Positions 1 through 8,172 of a DNA stretch of 28,523 bases are shown here, piece by piece. The notes beneath the pieces were generated by a model. It saw only the letters and a list, made by a program, of their open reading frames with translations, was not told the DNA's origin and made no database searches. The stretch spans positions 1 through 28,523 of IMG/VR virus record IMGVR_UViG_3300042526_001029; one strand, 5' to 3'. A program made the position numbers and the translations under genes. This stretch comes from a virus. How positions within the stretch are numbered: the first letter of the stretch is position 1; each line of letters starts with the position of its first letter.

Positions 1-1
1 A

Positions 2-820
2 ACTGTAGAGTTTAGATCTAGAAACGGTCGAGAAATTATTATCCCAAATAAAACTTTTGCAGTGCCATTTATTAAAATGGCAGAGCATTATAAACAGGAT
101 ATGGTATTTGACGGCGAATTACTAATTGCAGACTTTGCGGGAAAGCCGGTCAACAGACAAACAGGTAATGGTATCCTTTCTAAGGCTATTAAGGGCACAA
201 TGTCAGAGACAGAGGCATTGCAAGTACGAGCCACTTTATGGGACTCTATTTCATATGACTCATTTAAGCTAGGTATTGATATTGAACCATATAATATTCG
301 TATGGCAAAATTATCAAATGCTATGTCAGATATGAAACATTCAAATTCTCAATTCGGACAATATGTTGATATGGTCTGGACAAAAGAAGTAACTGAACTA
401 TCGAGTGCTAAAACAATTTTTGAAACTTTTCTTGCACAGGGACAGGAAGGTACTATCCTTAAAAGCAAAACGGGTATTTGGGAAGATAAACGATCAAAGG
501 AACAAATTAAATTCAAAGGTGAACTTGAATGCGAATTGCGAGTAATTGATTGGGAAGAGGGTACCGGCAAAAATAAAGGTCGGTTAGGTGCATTAGTTTG
601 TGAATCCGAAGATGGTGTTATCCGGGTAAACGTAGGTTCGGGATATTCGGATGAGCAACGAGATGCATACACTAAACAAGTAATTGGTAAAGTAATAACA
701 GTAAAATATAATGCCCGTATCAAAGAACGAAGCGGTAATACCGAATCATTGTTTCTTCCAGTGTTTATTGAACTGCGTGAAGATAAAGACATTGCAGATA
801 TGGCAAACAAAATTAAATGA
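2..820 (+). CDS. 30: ATP-dependent DNA ligase, C-terminal part (T4 gp30-like)
   Basis: The reading frame is open from the first bases, so the N-terminal part with the adenylated lysine lies outside the window. Visible nucleotidyltransferase motifs are SRNG just inside the window, DGELLI near base 110 (motif III), EGTILK (motif IV) and QIKFKGE (motif V). The C-terminal half, rich in G, D and V, fits the OB-fold domain of ATP-dependent ligases. It would seal nicks during phage replication and recombination. The stop overlaps the next start by four bases (ATGA). A GTG at 62 is internal and not a real start. Family assignment is firm; orthology to T4 gene 30 is inferred from the T4-like context. 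Confidence 0.88.
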   Translation, partial: TVEFRSRNGREIIIPNKTFAVPFIKMAEHYKQDMVFDGELLIADFAGKPVNRQTGNGILSKAIKGTMSETEALQVRATLWDSISYDSFKLGIDIEPYNIRMAKLSNAMSDMKHSNSQFGQYVDMVWTKEVTELSSAKTIFETFLAQGQEGTILKSKTGIWEDKRSKEQIKFKGELECELRVIDWEEGTGKNKGRLGALVCESEDGVIRVNVGSGYSDEQRDAYTKQVIGKVITVKYNARIKERSGNTESLFLPVFIELREDKDIADMANKIK

Positions 821-1302
821 AAAAACTTTTTGTAGATATGGATGGAGTCTTAGCTAATTTTGAAAAACGATATCGCGCACTGTTTGGTGCAGAACCTGGA
901 GAAGATCGAGATGTTAAATTTTCCGAAAGATGGCGTTACTTTGTTGACGATGATAATTTTGAGACACTAGATCTATTCCCAGGATCAACGGATTTGTTAA
1001 TTTATTTAGAATCTCTAAAAAATGTACAAATTGCAATTCTAGGATCTACTGGAGGATTCGCCGATCATAATGTAATTGTTCAACAAAAAATGAAATGGTT
1101 AAGATATCATGATATATCTTTTCCTGCAATATTTGTACCGGGAAAAAGATATAAAAGAAATTATGCAGAAGCCAGTTCTATTCTTATAGATGACACACCT
1201 GACATCATTGATAATTTTAAAAAATACGGTGGAGCTGCAATACTACATAAAGATGTTAAAGTTACAATTGATTATGTGGAGGACTGGTTAAATGACCGAT
1301 GA
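817..1302 (+). CDS. HAD-family 5'(3')-deoxyribonucleotidase-like phosphatase
   Basis: 161 aa. The N-terminus carries the HAD nucleophile motif DMDGV (D7 and D9). A ser/thr motif-II candidate lies in ILGSTGG (about 74-80), and the acidic motif IV is IDDTPD (about 124-129). The size and the short cap fit the small 5'(3')-deoxyribonucleotidase (NT5C) family common in T4-like phages, which dephosphorylates nucleoside monophosphates in pool recycling. The ATG overlaps the ligase stop by four bases, so translation is probably coupled. Exact substrate cannot be told from the sequence. Confidence 0.8.
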   Translation: MKKLFVDMDGVLANFEKRYRALFGAEPGEDRDVKFSERWRYFVDDDNFETLDLFPGSTDLLIYLESLKNVQIAILGSTGGFADHNVIVQQKMKWLRYHDISFPAIFVPGKRYKRNYAEASSILIDDTPDIIDNFKKYGGAAILHKDVKVTIDYVEDWLNDR

Positions 1303-1456
1303 GGAAATACTACTAAAATATAATGAGTTGTGCGAATATTATGGAAAAGATTTACCGAATCCTGAGCAAGAACCGATTCGTTTTGCACATTATGTTAAAC
1401 TTTTTAATTTTTATAAACAAAGATCTTCTGTTGAAGTTGTGACCAATGAAAATTAA
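1292..1456 (+). CDS. small hypothetical protein, 54 aa
   Basis: A 55-codon frame starts with ATG at 1292, inside the last codons of the upstream phosphatase gene. A strong Shine-Dalgarno GGAGG at 1278-1282 lies nine bases upstream, which is the main support. The product is acidic at the N-terminus (MTDEEILLKY) and has a central aromatic stretch (HYVKLFNFY). No family is recognised. It fits the overlapping layout of the neighbouring genes. Confidence 0.6.
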   Translation: MTDEEILLKYNELCEYYGKDLPNPEQEPIRFAHYVKLFNFYKQRSSVEVVTNEN

Positions 1457-1462
1457 TAAATA
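1455..1462 (+). promoter_or_regulatory. possible T4-type late promoter element (AATAAATA)
   Basis: AATAAATA differs by one base from the T4 late -10 element TATAAATA. It sits 26 bases before the ATG at 1489 and would start a transcript around 1468. In AT-rich DNA such a match can arise by chance, and it overlaps the stop of the preceding ORF. Confidence 0.35.
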
Positions 1463-1488
1463 CCTCGAGAACATTAATCTCTTAAGGT

Positions 1489-1761
1489 ATGACCGCAAGA
1501 ATTTATACATTTCCCGACAAATATACCAAACTTCTAAATGGTTATAAAATTCCACTCTACACAGAAGAGGAAGTGTTCATTACCATTTCTGCTATGAATA
1601 CATTTGGGTATTTTGAAGAAAGAATAACGAATAGCAATTTAGATAAGTACGATCCTTTTGATGTAATACATGCTCTAACCGAGGCAAAAGGATCCAACTT
1701 ATACTCGGCAAAAACAAAACAAATTATTATTAAAATTATGAAATCTATTGAGCCAGTATGA
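1489..1761 (+). CDS. hypothetical protein, 90 aa
   Basis: The ATG at 1489 follows TTAAGGT, a weak ribosome binding site. The product has a mixed alpha/beta composition and ends in a basic segment (KTKQIIIKIMKS). No motif or family is recognised. Its stop overlaps the start of the next gene (ATGA at 1758-1761), so it is probably co-translated with the glycosylase-like protein. A possible late-promoter element lies just upstream. Confidence 0.65.
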   Translation: MTARIYTFPDKYTKLLNGYKIPLYTEEEVFITISAMNTFGYFEERITNSNLDKYDPFDVIHALTEAKGSNLYSAKTKQIIIKIMKSIEPV

Positions 1762-2306
1762 ATATTTTTTACTTAGATAATGATGTAAAAGAGTGTGCAG
1801 AAATGCACAATGATAAACATTGCGTAAAAATGATTTTAGAATATGCCCAACTACTTTCTACTGCTCATCGCGTTCTTGATGGGATTCTAACTGACGGTTT
1901 TAGTCAGTCTGGGCGTAAAGCTAAACGGTATATTCTTTCCGACAAGCGTGATTCCATTTTGTATATTGCTACTCATATTAATCATCCTTCCGCAGTTTGG
2001 GTAAGACAATCTAGAGATAATTATACATGGCTATGGAAATTATTAACTTCGTTATGTAAAGAATATACATATAGATATGAAAAGGTTCATAAAGTAGAAC
2101 GAGAAGGATTGTTAGAGGAGTTAAGATTTGTACCATCAGGAATTGCAGAGCATCCTAAATTTACAGAACCTACTCCTGCAATGCCTGATAAATATAAGGT
2201 CGCAAATGATAGTATTATATCATATAAAAATTATTATGTAGGTGACAAGCAACACTTAGCATCATGGAAAAAACGAACCGTGCCAAATTGGTATGCATTT
2301 AATTGA
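1758..2306 (+). CDS. conserved phage protein, possibly pyrimidine-dimer glycosylase-like
   Basis: 182 aa. The N-terminus MNIFYLDNDVKECAEMHNDKH, followed by a KM-LEYAQLLSTAHR segment, is a pattern I know from T4-like phage proteins often annotated as pyrimidine-dimer DNA glycosylase-like. The conserved His, Asp and Lys residues of HNDKHCVKM could form an active site. It has no obvious similarity to T4 DenV, so a repair function is only a suggestion. It sits close to DNA ligase, which fits DNA metabolism. Start overlaps the upstream stop by four bases. Confidence 0.55.
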   Translation: MNIFYLDNDVKECAEMHNDKHCVKMILEYAQLLSTAHRVLDGILTDGFSQSGRKAKRYILSDKRDSILYIATHINHPSAVWVRQSRDNYTWLWKLLTSLCKEYTYRYEKVHKVEREGLLEELRFVPSGIAEHPKFTEPTPAMPDKYKVANDSIISYKNYYVGDKQHLASWKKRTVPNWYAFN

Positions 2307-2315
2307 AAGGGAATT

Positions 2316-2708
2316 ATGACTACACATAAATTACAACTAGAAGAAGGTTTCACTGACACCCGAGGTAAAATTCTTCCTTTAGTACATGACTTCGCGAACG
2401 TACAAATGATTTGGTCAAAGAAAGGCGCTCTACGTGCCAATCATTATCATAAGACAGATACACATACTTGTTATTTAGTAACAGGTACAATTGATTATTT
2501 TTGGCGCAATCACGGTGAAACAAAAATTCACAAAGAACAATTTGGCCCAGGAGATTTATTTAAAACTGGCCCTTTGATTGATCATGAAATGGTATTTACC
2601 GATGATTCAATTATGGTTGTCGTATCTGAGCATAAGCGAGATGCGAATACCTATGATGAGGATATTGTGAAAATTCACCCATTGCATGAAAAATATGAAA
2701 ACGTATAA
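2316..2708 (+). CDS. cupin-fold protein, dTDP-sugar epimerase/isomerase-like
   Basis: 130 aa. HYHKTDTH (residues 43-50) gives the first cupin motif, and GPGDLFKTGPLIDHEM gives the second. N-terminal FTDTRGKILPL is typical of RmlC/WxcM/FdtA-type sugar cupins. Such enzymes epimerise or isomerise nucleotide-linked 4-keto sugars. Ribosome binding site AAAGGGA precedes the ATG at 2316. It is the first gene of a nucleotide-sugar run with the next three genes, which supports a carbohydrate role over a generic metal-binding cupin. Confidence 0.72.
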   Translation: MTTHKLQLEEGFTDTRGKILPLVHDFANVQMIWSKKGALRANHYHKTDTHTCYLVTGTIDYFWRNHGETKIHKEQFGPGDLFKTGPLIDHEMVFTDDSIMVVVSEHKRDANTYDEDIVKIHPLHEKYENV

Positions 2709-3828
2709 TGAATGTAGATGCTGCGGAGATACCGAATTACAATCCTGGTTAACGCTAGGAGAGTCTCCTGTAGCAAATGCGCTATTCTATGCGCCTAACT
2801 ACGAAAAATTTCCCTTAGATTTAAACTACTGCACTAGTTGCGGGCATATGCAATTAGCAAGTGCTCCGGATCCAGACAGTGTGTTTGCCGAATATAGATA
2901 TCGTTCCGGGGTGTCATCCTCATTCAGAAAACATTTTGAGGATTATGCCGCAACTATTAATAGCATGTATGCTACTCCAGGAGCTGTCCTAGAAATTGGT
3001 AGTAACGACGCATACTTACTACAACAATTTAAGAATAAGGATTGGATTGTTTTCGGAGTAGAACCATCTGGGTTTCTTAAACAAGATCACGATGAGAAAA
3101 AAATTCCGGTTTATCAAGATTACTTTGGAACTAAACTTGTAGACAATAACGAATGGTATAGTTATTTTGATATCATATGTGCTAATAATGTATTGGCACA
3201 TATTCCAGATATGAAAGATGTTATTAAAGGTATTTCATATGCATTGAAAGATGACGGAATTCTTGTTGTTGAATGCGGAGACCAAGAAGGTATAACAACT
3301 GGCAAATATTTAGATAATGTGTATCATGAACATATTGATTATTATACCCCTCATTCCTTTTCAGTACTAGCAGCTTCGGTTGGTCTTGTGGTAGAGTCGG
3401 TAGAAAAAATTAATACACATGGTGTTAGTTTTAGAATAATTGCCAGAAAAAAGATTGGTAAATCCATTACAACATTTAAACCATTAAGTAATACCGCAAT
3501 GGAAAATGTTGTAGATAGCATTCATGCTAGACAAGAAAAAATGCAGGCATTAATTAACAATCGTAAATTTTATGCGTATGGGGCTGCAGCTAAAGCAGTA
3601 ACAGCGCTATATACTCTAAATTTAGTTAATGACAATCTTGTAGGTGTCGTAGATGACAATGAATTAAAACAAGGTTGCTATTTCCCCGGTACAAGTATTA
3701 TGATTACCATGCCGGACCATTTAGATAAAAATGAATTGGTTGTAATTACTGCATGGAATGTTTATGATGATATTAAGCGTAAATTGGTAGAACGTGGGCA
3801 CCTTGGAGAAATAATTTGCATGCAGTAA
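2686..3828 (+). CDS. SAM-dependent sugar C-methyltransferase
   Basis: 380 aa. Three parts are visible. An N-terminal zinc-binding region has CRCC (10-13) and CTSC (49-52). A class I SAM-binding fold has VLEIGSNDAYLL (about 100-111). A C-terminal domain contains YGAAAKAVTAL (297-307). VYHEHIDYYT (211-220) is the usual catalytic-region signature. This is the Methyltransf_13/Methyltransf_14 architecture of NovU/TylCIII-type enzymes, which add a methyl to C3 or C5 of a 4-keto nucleotide sugar. The start at 2686 lies inside the cupin gene; ATG at 2695 is an alternative and neither has a clear ribosome binding site. Confidence 0.85.
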   Translation: MKNMKTYNECRCCGDTELQSWLTLGESPVANALFYAPNYEKFPLDLNYCTSCGHMQLASAPDPDSVFAEYRYRSGVSSSFRKHFEDYAATINSMYATPGAVLEIGSNDAYLLQQFKNKDWIVFGVEPSGFLKQDHDEKKIPVYQDYFGTKLVDNNEWYSYFDIICANNVLAHIPDMKDVIKGISYALKDDGILVVECGDQEGITTGKYLDNVYHEHIDYYTPHSFSVLAASVGLVVESVEKINTHGVSFRIIARKKIGKSITTFKPLSNTAMENVVDSIHARQEKMQALINNRKFYAYGAAAKAVTALYTLNLVNDNLVGVVDDNELKQGCYFPGTSIMITMPDHLDKNELVVITAWNVYDDIKRKLVERGHLGEIICMQ

Positions 3829-4550
3829 TTTATGGTACTGGTAAGTGGGCTACTCTTATAAAATTTTCATTACAGAGGTTAGGTATAGAAACAATTAATG
3901 TAGGAAGCAATACTTCATTTTCTACATTTACCCGGGACAGTCTACCCAAAGAACAATATCAAAATTTATTTGTAATAATTGCATCGGCAACTGCGGATCA
4001 TCTTACTGATCTGCAGCATTGTCTTGATTTAAATCCTGCTGCGATTTTTATCGAAAAAGGGTTTTCTGACGCATTGGAAAAAACTAATGCTAAAGAATTG
4101 TGCAAAGGTATACCTACATTTATAATGAGTCAATATAGGTATTCTTCCGTATTAGAAAATTTAAAAGAATTTACTGATATTCGTAAGATACATTACAGTT
4201 GGCAAATAGATAAAGATGATATTTCAGAGTGGGTACCTCATATTATATCTATTGACAATTTCATTAAAGGTGCATATAATGAATATTATACGTCGGAAGA
4301 GGGAAATCATACTATAGATACAATTAGCTCCTTTACTGTAAAACGAAGTATGTTGCGATTACTTCGAATACATGTGGAGTGCGGACACGAAGATATCTAT
4401 ATCAATTTGGGCAAGACTAATAACATATTGATTAAAAAGAAAAATTTAGATATTGTCGGCAATCTAGAATACAAAGAAGAAGATTGTCTAAGTAAGCAAT
4501 TGAAAGATATTATAAAAAATATTGATAATTTAAAATTGGAAAGGCTGTAA
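3816..4550 (+). CDS. NAD(P)-binding Rossmann oxidoreductase (Gfo/Idh-like), TTG start
   Basis: 244 aa. The N-terminus AVIYGTGKWA is a dinucleotide-binding glycine motif, followed by VIIASATADH and AAIFIEKGF, the layout of short Gfo/Idh/MocA-type dehydrogenases where EK precedes the catalytic region. No ATG precedes the Rossmann motif. TTG at 3816, seven bases after GGAG (3805-3808), is therefore the likely start; the next ATG would delete about half the protein. It overlaps the methyltransferase gene by 13 bases. Likely a nucleotide-sugar keto-reductase in the same pathway; the substrate is unknown and the C-terminal half is divergent. Confidence 0.65.
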   Translation: MHAVIYGTGKWATLIKFSLQRLGIETINVGSNTSFSTFTRDSLPKEQYQNLFVIIASATADHLTDLQHCLDLNPAAIFIEKGFSDALEKTNAKELCKGIPTFIMSQYRYSSVLENLKEFTDIRKIHYSWQIDKDDISEWVPHIISIDNFIKGAYNEYYTSEEGNHTIDTISSFTVKRSMLRLLRIHVECGHEDIYINLGKTNNILIKKKNLDIVGNLEYKEEDCLSKQLKDIIKNIDNLKLERL

Positions 4551-5549
4551 ATGCGACTTTTAATATTAGGATCGGATGGATTCATCGGATATCATCTAAC
4601 AAATTCTATTTTATCTGATAGTAGATTCGATAAATGGAAAATTGATGGCGTAGATTTTAATACTGCCAGAACAAACATGCTACCGAAAGATAGTAGATTT
4701 ACTTTTCACCAAACTGATATTATTAAAGATAAAGAATTGGTAGATAGTCTAATACTTGAGGCCGATATCATTATGCCGTTGGTAGCTATCGCAACACCTA
4801 AACTTTATGTGGAACAACCCTTAAAGGTTTTTGAGTTAGACTTTGAGGAAAATCTTAGAGTAATTAAACTTGCTCACAAATTAGGTAAACGAGTCATCTT
4901 CCCATCTACGTCTGAAGTATACGGAAAAGGCGAGGCACCTTTTGATGAGGAACAAACTGATTTGGTATATGGTCCAATTAAATATTCTCGCTGGATTTAC
5001 GCTTGTTCTAAACAATTGTTGGATCGAGTAATTTTTGCAATGAATCAGCGTGACCCATTCAGATTCACATTATTCCGCCCTTTCAACTGGGTAGGTCCTT
5101 ATTTGGACTCGTTGGAATCTACGTCGGAAGGATCATCTAGATTAATTACTCAATTGATGGGTGATGCGATTCAGCGTAATATGGTTACCCTTGTCGACGG
5201 TGGTCATCAGAAACGTTGCTTCACAGATGTTCGAGATGGGGTTGATGCATTAAAAGAAATCCTGTTAAATGAACCAGCATCAAACGGTAAAATATTTAAT
5301 ATTGGAAATCCGTGGAATAATTTGTCGGTACGAGATGTTGCTGTGTTATTAATTGATAGATTAAAAAATCGAGGCATTGTAGATACAGTAGATATTAAAG
5401 TGAAATCAAGTGGAGATTTTTATGGTGCAGGATATCAAGATGTATCGAATCGGGTACCTAGTATTAATGCCATAGGTAATGCGTTAGGTTGGACACCTAA
5501 ATACGGATTCACTGACTCCTTAGAAAATATTTTGGATTCGTTAGGCTAA
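4551..5549 (+). CDS. NAD-dependent epimerase/dehydratase, ArnA-type UDP-glucuronate decarboxylase-like
   Basis: 332 aa, short-chain dehydrogenase fold. GSDGFIGYHL (7-16) binds NAD. The catalytic set is TSE (120-122) with Y150 and K154 (YACSK). PFNWVGP, then DGGHQKRCFTDVRDG, and GAGYQDVSNRVP with its Arg are strikingly like the decarboxylase domain of ArnA, whose Ser-Glu and Arg act in decarboxylating UDP-glucuronic acid to a 4-keto-pentose. The ATG directly follows the previous stop, with GGAAAGG as ribosome binding site. Together with the upstream methyltransferase and oxidoreductase it suggests synthesis of a modified or branched pentose. Family is firm, exact product inferred. Confidence 0.85.
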   Translation: MRLLILGSDGFIGYHLTNSILSDSRFDKWKIDGVDFNTARTNMLPKDSRFTFHQTDIIKDKELVDSLILEADIIMPLVAIATPKLYVEQPLKVFELDFEENLRVIKLAHKLGKRVIFPSTSEVYGKGEAPFDEEQTDLVYGPIKYSRWIYACSKQLLDRVIFAMNQRDPFRFTLFRPFNWVGPYLDSLESTSEGSSRLITQLMGDAIQRNMVTLVDGGHQKRCFTDVRDGVDALKEILLNEPASNGKIFNIGNPWNNLSVRDVAVLLIDRLKNRGIVDTVDIKVKSSGDFYGAGYQDVSNRVPSINAIGNALGWTPKYGFTDSLENILDSLG

Positions 5550-5600
5550 TTGTTACAGTTTTGTTTCAGAATTGTTTCAGTTTTGTTGCCTTATAGATAT
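5550..5600 (+). promoter_or_regulatory. Pho-box-like promoter of pstS (four 11-bp tandem repeats plus -10)
   Basis: Four head-to-tail 11-bp units lie at 5550-5560, 5561-5571, 5572-5582 and 5583-5593. Their cores are TTGTTACAG, TTGTTTCAG, TTGTTTCAG and a degenerate TTGTTGCC. On the opposite strand the units read CTGWAACAAWW, close to the PhoB-box unit CTGTCATAWWW, which also repeats every 11 bp. A -10-like TATAGA at 5592-5597 lies about 10 bp after the third unit, the spacing of PhoB-activated promoters where the box replaces the -35. The CTG-first orientation is opposite to the usual one relative to transcription. Control by host PhoB is an inference. Confidence 0.6.
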
Positions 5601-5628
5601 TAGCGTCATGTTGACAATAGGAGATTAA

Positions 5629-6654
5629 ATGAAAAAATTATTAGCAGTATTGTTATTAGCAGTTTCTACATTGGTATCGGCAGCAGATTTAACAGGAGCG
5701 GGGGCTACATTTCCGTACCCTATTTACTCAAAGTGGGCAGAAGCTTACAAGGCAGCTACTGGCATCGGCCTCAATTATCAGTCAATCGGCTCCGGCGGCG
5801 GCATCAAGCAAATCAAAGCCAAAACCGTTGACTTTGGTGCGTCTGACATGCCATTGAAACCGGAGGATCTAGAAAAAGAAGGTCTAATGCAATTCCCAGC
5901 CATTATTGGCGGTGTAGTTCCAGTAGTAAACCTAGATGGTATTGCTCCGGGGCAATTGAAACTTACAAGTGATGTCATTGCCAATATCCATTTGGGTAAA
6001 ATTACCAAGTGGAACGATCAGGCCATTACCAGTTTAAATCCTGGCATTACTTTACCTGCACAGGCAATAACAGTGGTACATCGCGCTGATGGATCAGGTA
6101 CAACATTTATTTGGTGTGATTATCTAAGCAAAACTAACGCAGAGTTTGGTAAAGTAGTTGGTGCTGCTACAGCAGTCAAGTGGCCGGTGGGTATTGGCGG
6201 CAAAGGTAACGAAGGTGTTGCAGCGCAGGTACAAAGAATCAAAGGTTCATTTGGTTATGTAGAATATGCGTATGCTAAAAAGAACAAAATTGCTCATGCT
6301 CAACTAAAGAACCGCGATGGAAACTTTGTTCAGCCGAGCGACGATGCATTTAAAGCGGCAGCTGCCAATGCAGATTGGAACAATGCCCCAGGAATGTATT
6401 TGTTGTTAACGAATCAGATTGGTAAAGATTCATGGCCAGCAACAGGTGCCAGCTTTATCATAATGCACAAGCAACAGGCCGATCTATTAACGGGTCGTGC
6501 AATACTAAAATTCTTTGACTGGAGCTATAGAAACGGTTCCAAGATGAGTGAAGAATTAGAGTATGTGCATATGCCAGTTTCAGTGATTAAACTAGTGCAG
6601 GACAATTGGAAAAAAGAACTTAAAGATCCTAGCGGTCAGGCAATTTGGAAATAA
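5629..6654 (+). CDS. pstS: periplasmic phosphate-binding protein PstS
   Basis: 341 aa with a signal peptide (MKKLLAVLLLAVSTLVSAAD). GAGATFPYPIYSKW, YQSIGSGGGIKQI, DFGASDMPL and HRADGSGTTFI are the phosphate-binding loops of PstS. It binds inorganic phosphate in the periplasm for the PstCAB transporter, which is not in the window, so it would supply the host complex. Ribosome binding site AGGAG precedes the ATG. The sequence resembles beta/gammaproteobacterial PstS. The stretch around 5760-5830 is visibly richer in G and C than neighbouring genes, which suggests acquisition from a host. It is followed after eight bases by the porin gene, likely in one operon. Confidence 0.95.
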   Translation: MKKLLAVLLLAVSTLVSAADLTGAGATFPYPIYSKWAEAYKAATGIGLNYQSIGSGGGIKQIKAKTVDFGASDMPLKPEDLEKEGLMQFPAIIGGVVPVVNLDGIAPGQLKLTSDVIANIHLGKITKWNDQAITSLNPGITLPAQAITVVHRADGSGTTFIWCDYLSKTNAEFGKVVGAATAVKWPVGIGGKGNEGVAAQVQRIKGSFGYVEYAYAKKNKIAHAQLKNRDGNFVQPSDDAFKAAAANADWNNAPGMYLLLTNQIGKDSWPATGASFIIMHKQQADLLTGRAILKFFDWSYRNGSKMSEELEYVHMPVSVIKLVQDNWKKELKDPSGQAIWK

Positions 6655-6662
6655 GGATTATT

Positions 6663-8066
6663 ATGAAAAAAATTACTATTATATCTCTCTTAGCACTATG
6701 CTTTGCGTCACCTGCAATGGCAGATGATTACACAGATACCTTGGATATTCTTTTGCAAAAAGGAATATTAACCAAGGAAGAACATTATAGAAAAGTTACC
6801 GCGCACGAAGACAAGGCAGAAAATGTACAGTTTAATTCTTCTCGTGTGGACAAGGACTTGCGAGACAACAACAACTACAGACTAAGTAAAGCCAGTGATG
6901 GTGCTGTAATGGAAAACGGACTTGGAATCAAATCCAAAGACGGAAATACCACTGCACAATTCACAGGTAGAATTCACATGGATTATAGAAGTTATAGTCC
7001 AGCCTACGGTGCAGGCCAAACCGCAGACTCGTATCAAGATGCGCTAGAAGTCAGACGAGGTCGCTTTGGAGTTAGGGGACAGATTGCTAAAGACTTCAAA
7101 TATCAATTACTAGCAAACTTTGGAAATGATGTTGGTGCAAGTTCTACCACATCCACAATAGATGAATTCTGGGTGAATTATGCAGCAAATCCTGCTATGC
7201 AACTTCAGTTTGGTACGTTCAAAATGCCTTTCAGTCTTGAGCAATTGACCAGCTCTAACAACATTGACTTTATGGAACGCAGTTTAATTGGACAAACAGA
7301 GGGTGAGTTTATTCCGGCTAAAGAAACGGGTATCATGTTACATGGTGTCCCTAGAGCAGGTATAACTTATGCATTAGCTGCAAGCCGTGGACGTGCTAAT
7401 AAAACTGCCACCGTAGATGGTGTAGATTTTATTGGACGTATAACTACAAACTTTGCTGAGTTAATTCAGAACAAAGACTTTGTGGCTCATTTAGGTGCAG
7501 CATACAGTACCGGCGATGTAAAAACTGGAGTAACTCCTTCAAGTGGGCGTACTGAAGCTCGTCAACAAAGTGCTTGGTTCACAGGGCCAGCTCTAAGCGG
7601 CGACACTGCAAGAACACGCCAAGGTATTGAGGCAGCGTTTGCTTGGAAAGGATTAAAAGTACAGGGAGAGCAATTTAATTACAAATATGACCCGGCTACA
7701 GGATCCAATCAAGAAGTAAAAGGTAACTATGTTCAGTTGGTATACAATTTAACCGGCGAAAGTCATGCTTACAAAGATGGCACATTTGGTTGGATTAAAC
7801 CAAACAACGCATTTACCAGCGGCGGTCCTGGGGCATGGCAAGTGGGTATTAGATCCAGTGAATTTGATGCTGAAAAAATTGCGGTAGTATCAGGCAAAGC
7901 TAACCAGGCTACAGCAATGACATATGGTATTACTTGGTTCTTAAATGACAATGTTCGATTCATGCTTAATTATGTAGATACCAAATTTAACTCCCCAGTT
8001 GGCGCAACAGGTAGTAGAGTAAACGGCGAAAAAGCAATTATGCTAAGAAGTCAAATTAGTTTCTAA
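6663..8066 (+). CDS. phosphate-selective porin (OprO/OprP family)
   Basis: 467 aa. Signal peptide MKKITIISLLALCFASPAMA, then a short helical region and a 16-strand-type beta barrel rich in alternating aromatic and polar residues, ending in a terminal Phe (RSQISF), the outer-membrane insertion signature. FTGRIHMDYR, VRRGRFGVRGQIAKDFKYQL and GTFKMPFSLEQLTSSNNIDFMERS are typical of Porin_O_P proteins. ATG at 6663, five bases after AAGGA, is preferred over an upstream in-frame TTG. It probably admits phosphate across the outer membrane and works with the adjacent PstS. Anion selectivity is inferred from family and neighbour. Confidence 0.88.
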   Translation: MKKITIISLLALCFASPAMADDYTDTLDILLQKGILTKEEHYRKVTAHEDKAENVQFNSSRVDKDLRDNNNYRLSKASDGAVMENGLGIKSKDGNTTAQFTGRIHMDYRSYSPAYGAGQTADSYQDALEVRRGRFGVRGQIAKDFKYQLLANFGNDVGASSTTSTIDEFWVNYAANPAMQLQFGTFKMPFSLEQLTSSNNIDFMERSLIGQTEGEFIPAKETGIMLHGVPRAGITYALAASRGRANKTATVDGVDFIGRITTNFAELIQNKDFVAHLGAAYSTGDVKTGVTPSSGRTEARQQSAWFTGPALSGDTARTRQGIEAAFAWKGLKVQGEQFNYKYDPATGSNQEVKGNYVQLVYNLTGESHAYKDGTFGWIKPNNAFTSGGPGAWQVGIRSSEFDAEKIAVVSGKANQATAMTYGITWFLNDNVRFMLNYVDTKFNSPVGATGSRVNGEKAIMLRSQISF

Positions 8067-8172
8067 AGTGTTAAAATCGAGCACACGATAGAGTGCTTCT
8101 GGAACTCGTAACCAGACATTGTTTGTTCTTTAAGGTTTCATAGGTAATATATAATGTATAGGGAGTTGATAA

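Noticed and set aside
8075-8098. AGCAC/GTGCT hairpin after the porin as terminator
   Set aside because: The stem is only five pairs and no T-tract follows.
8119-8155. Promoter with TATAAT before the zinc-ribbon gene
   Set aside because: The -10 is perfect, but no -35 or MotA-like box stands at a proper distance, so I do not list it as a feature.
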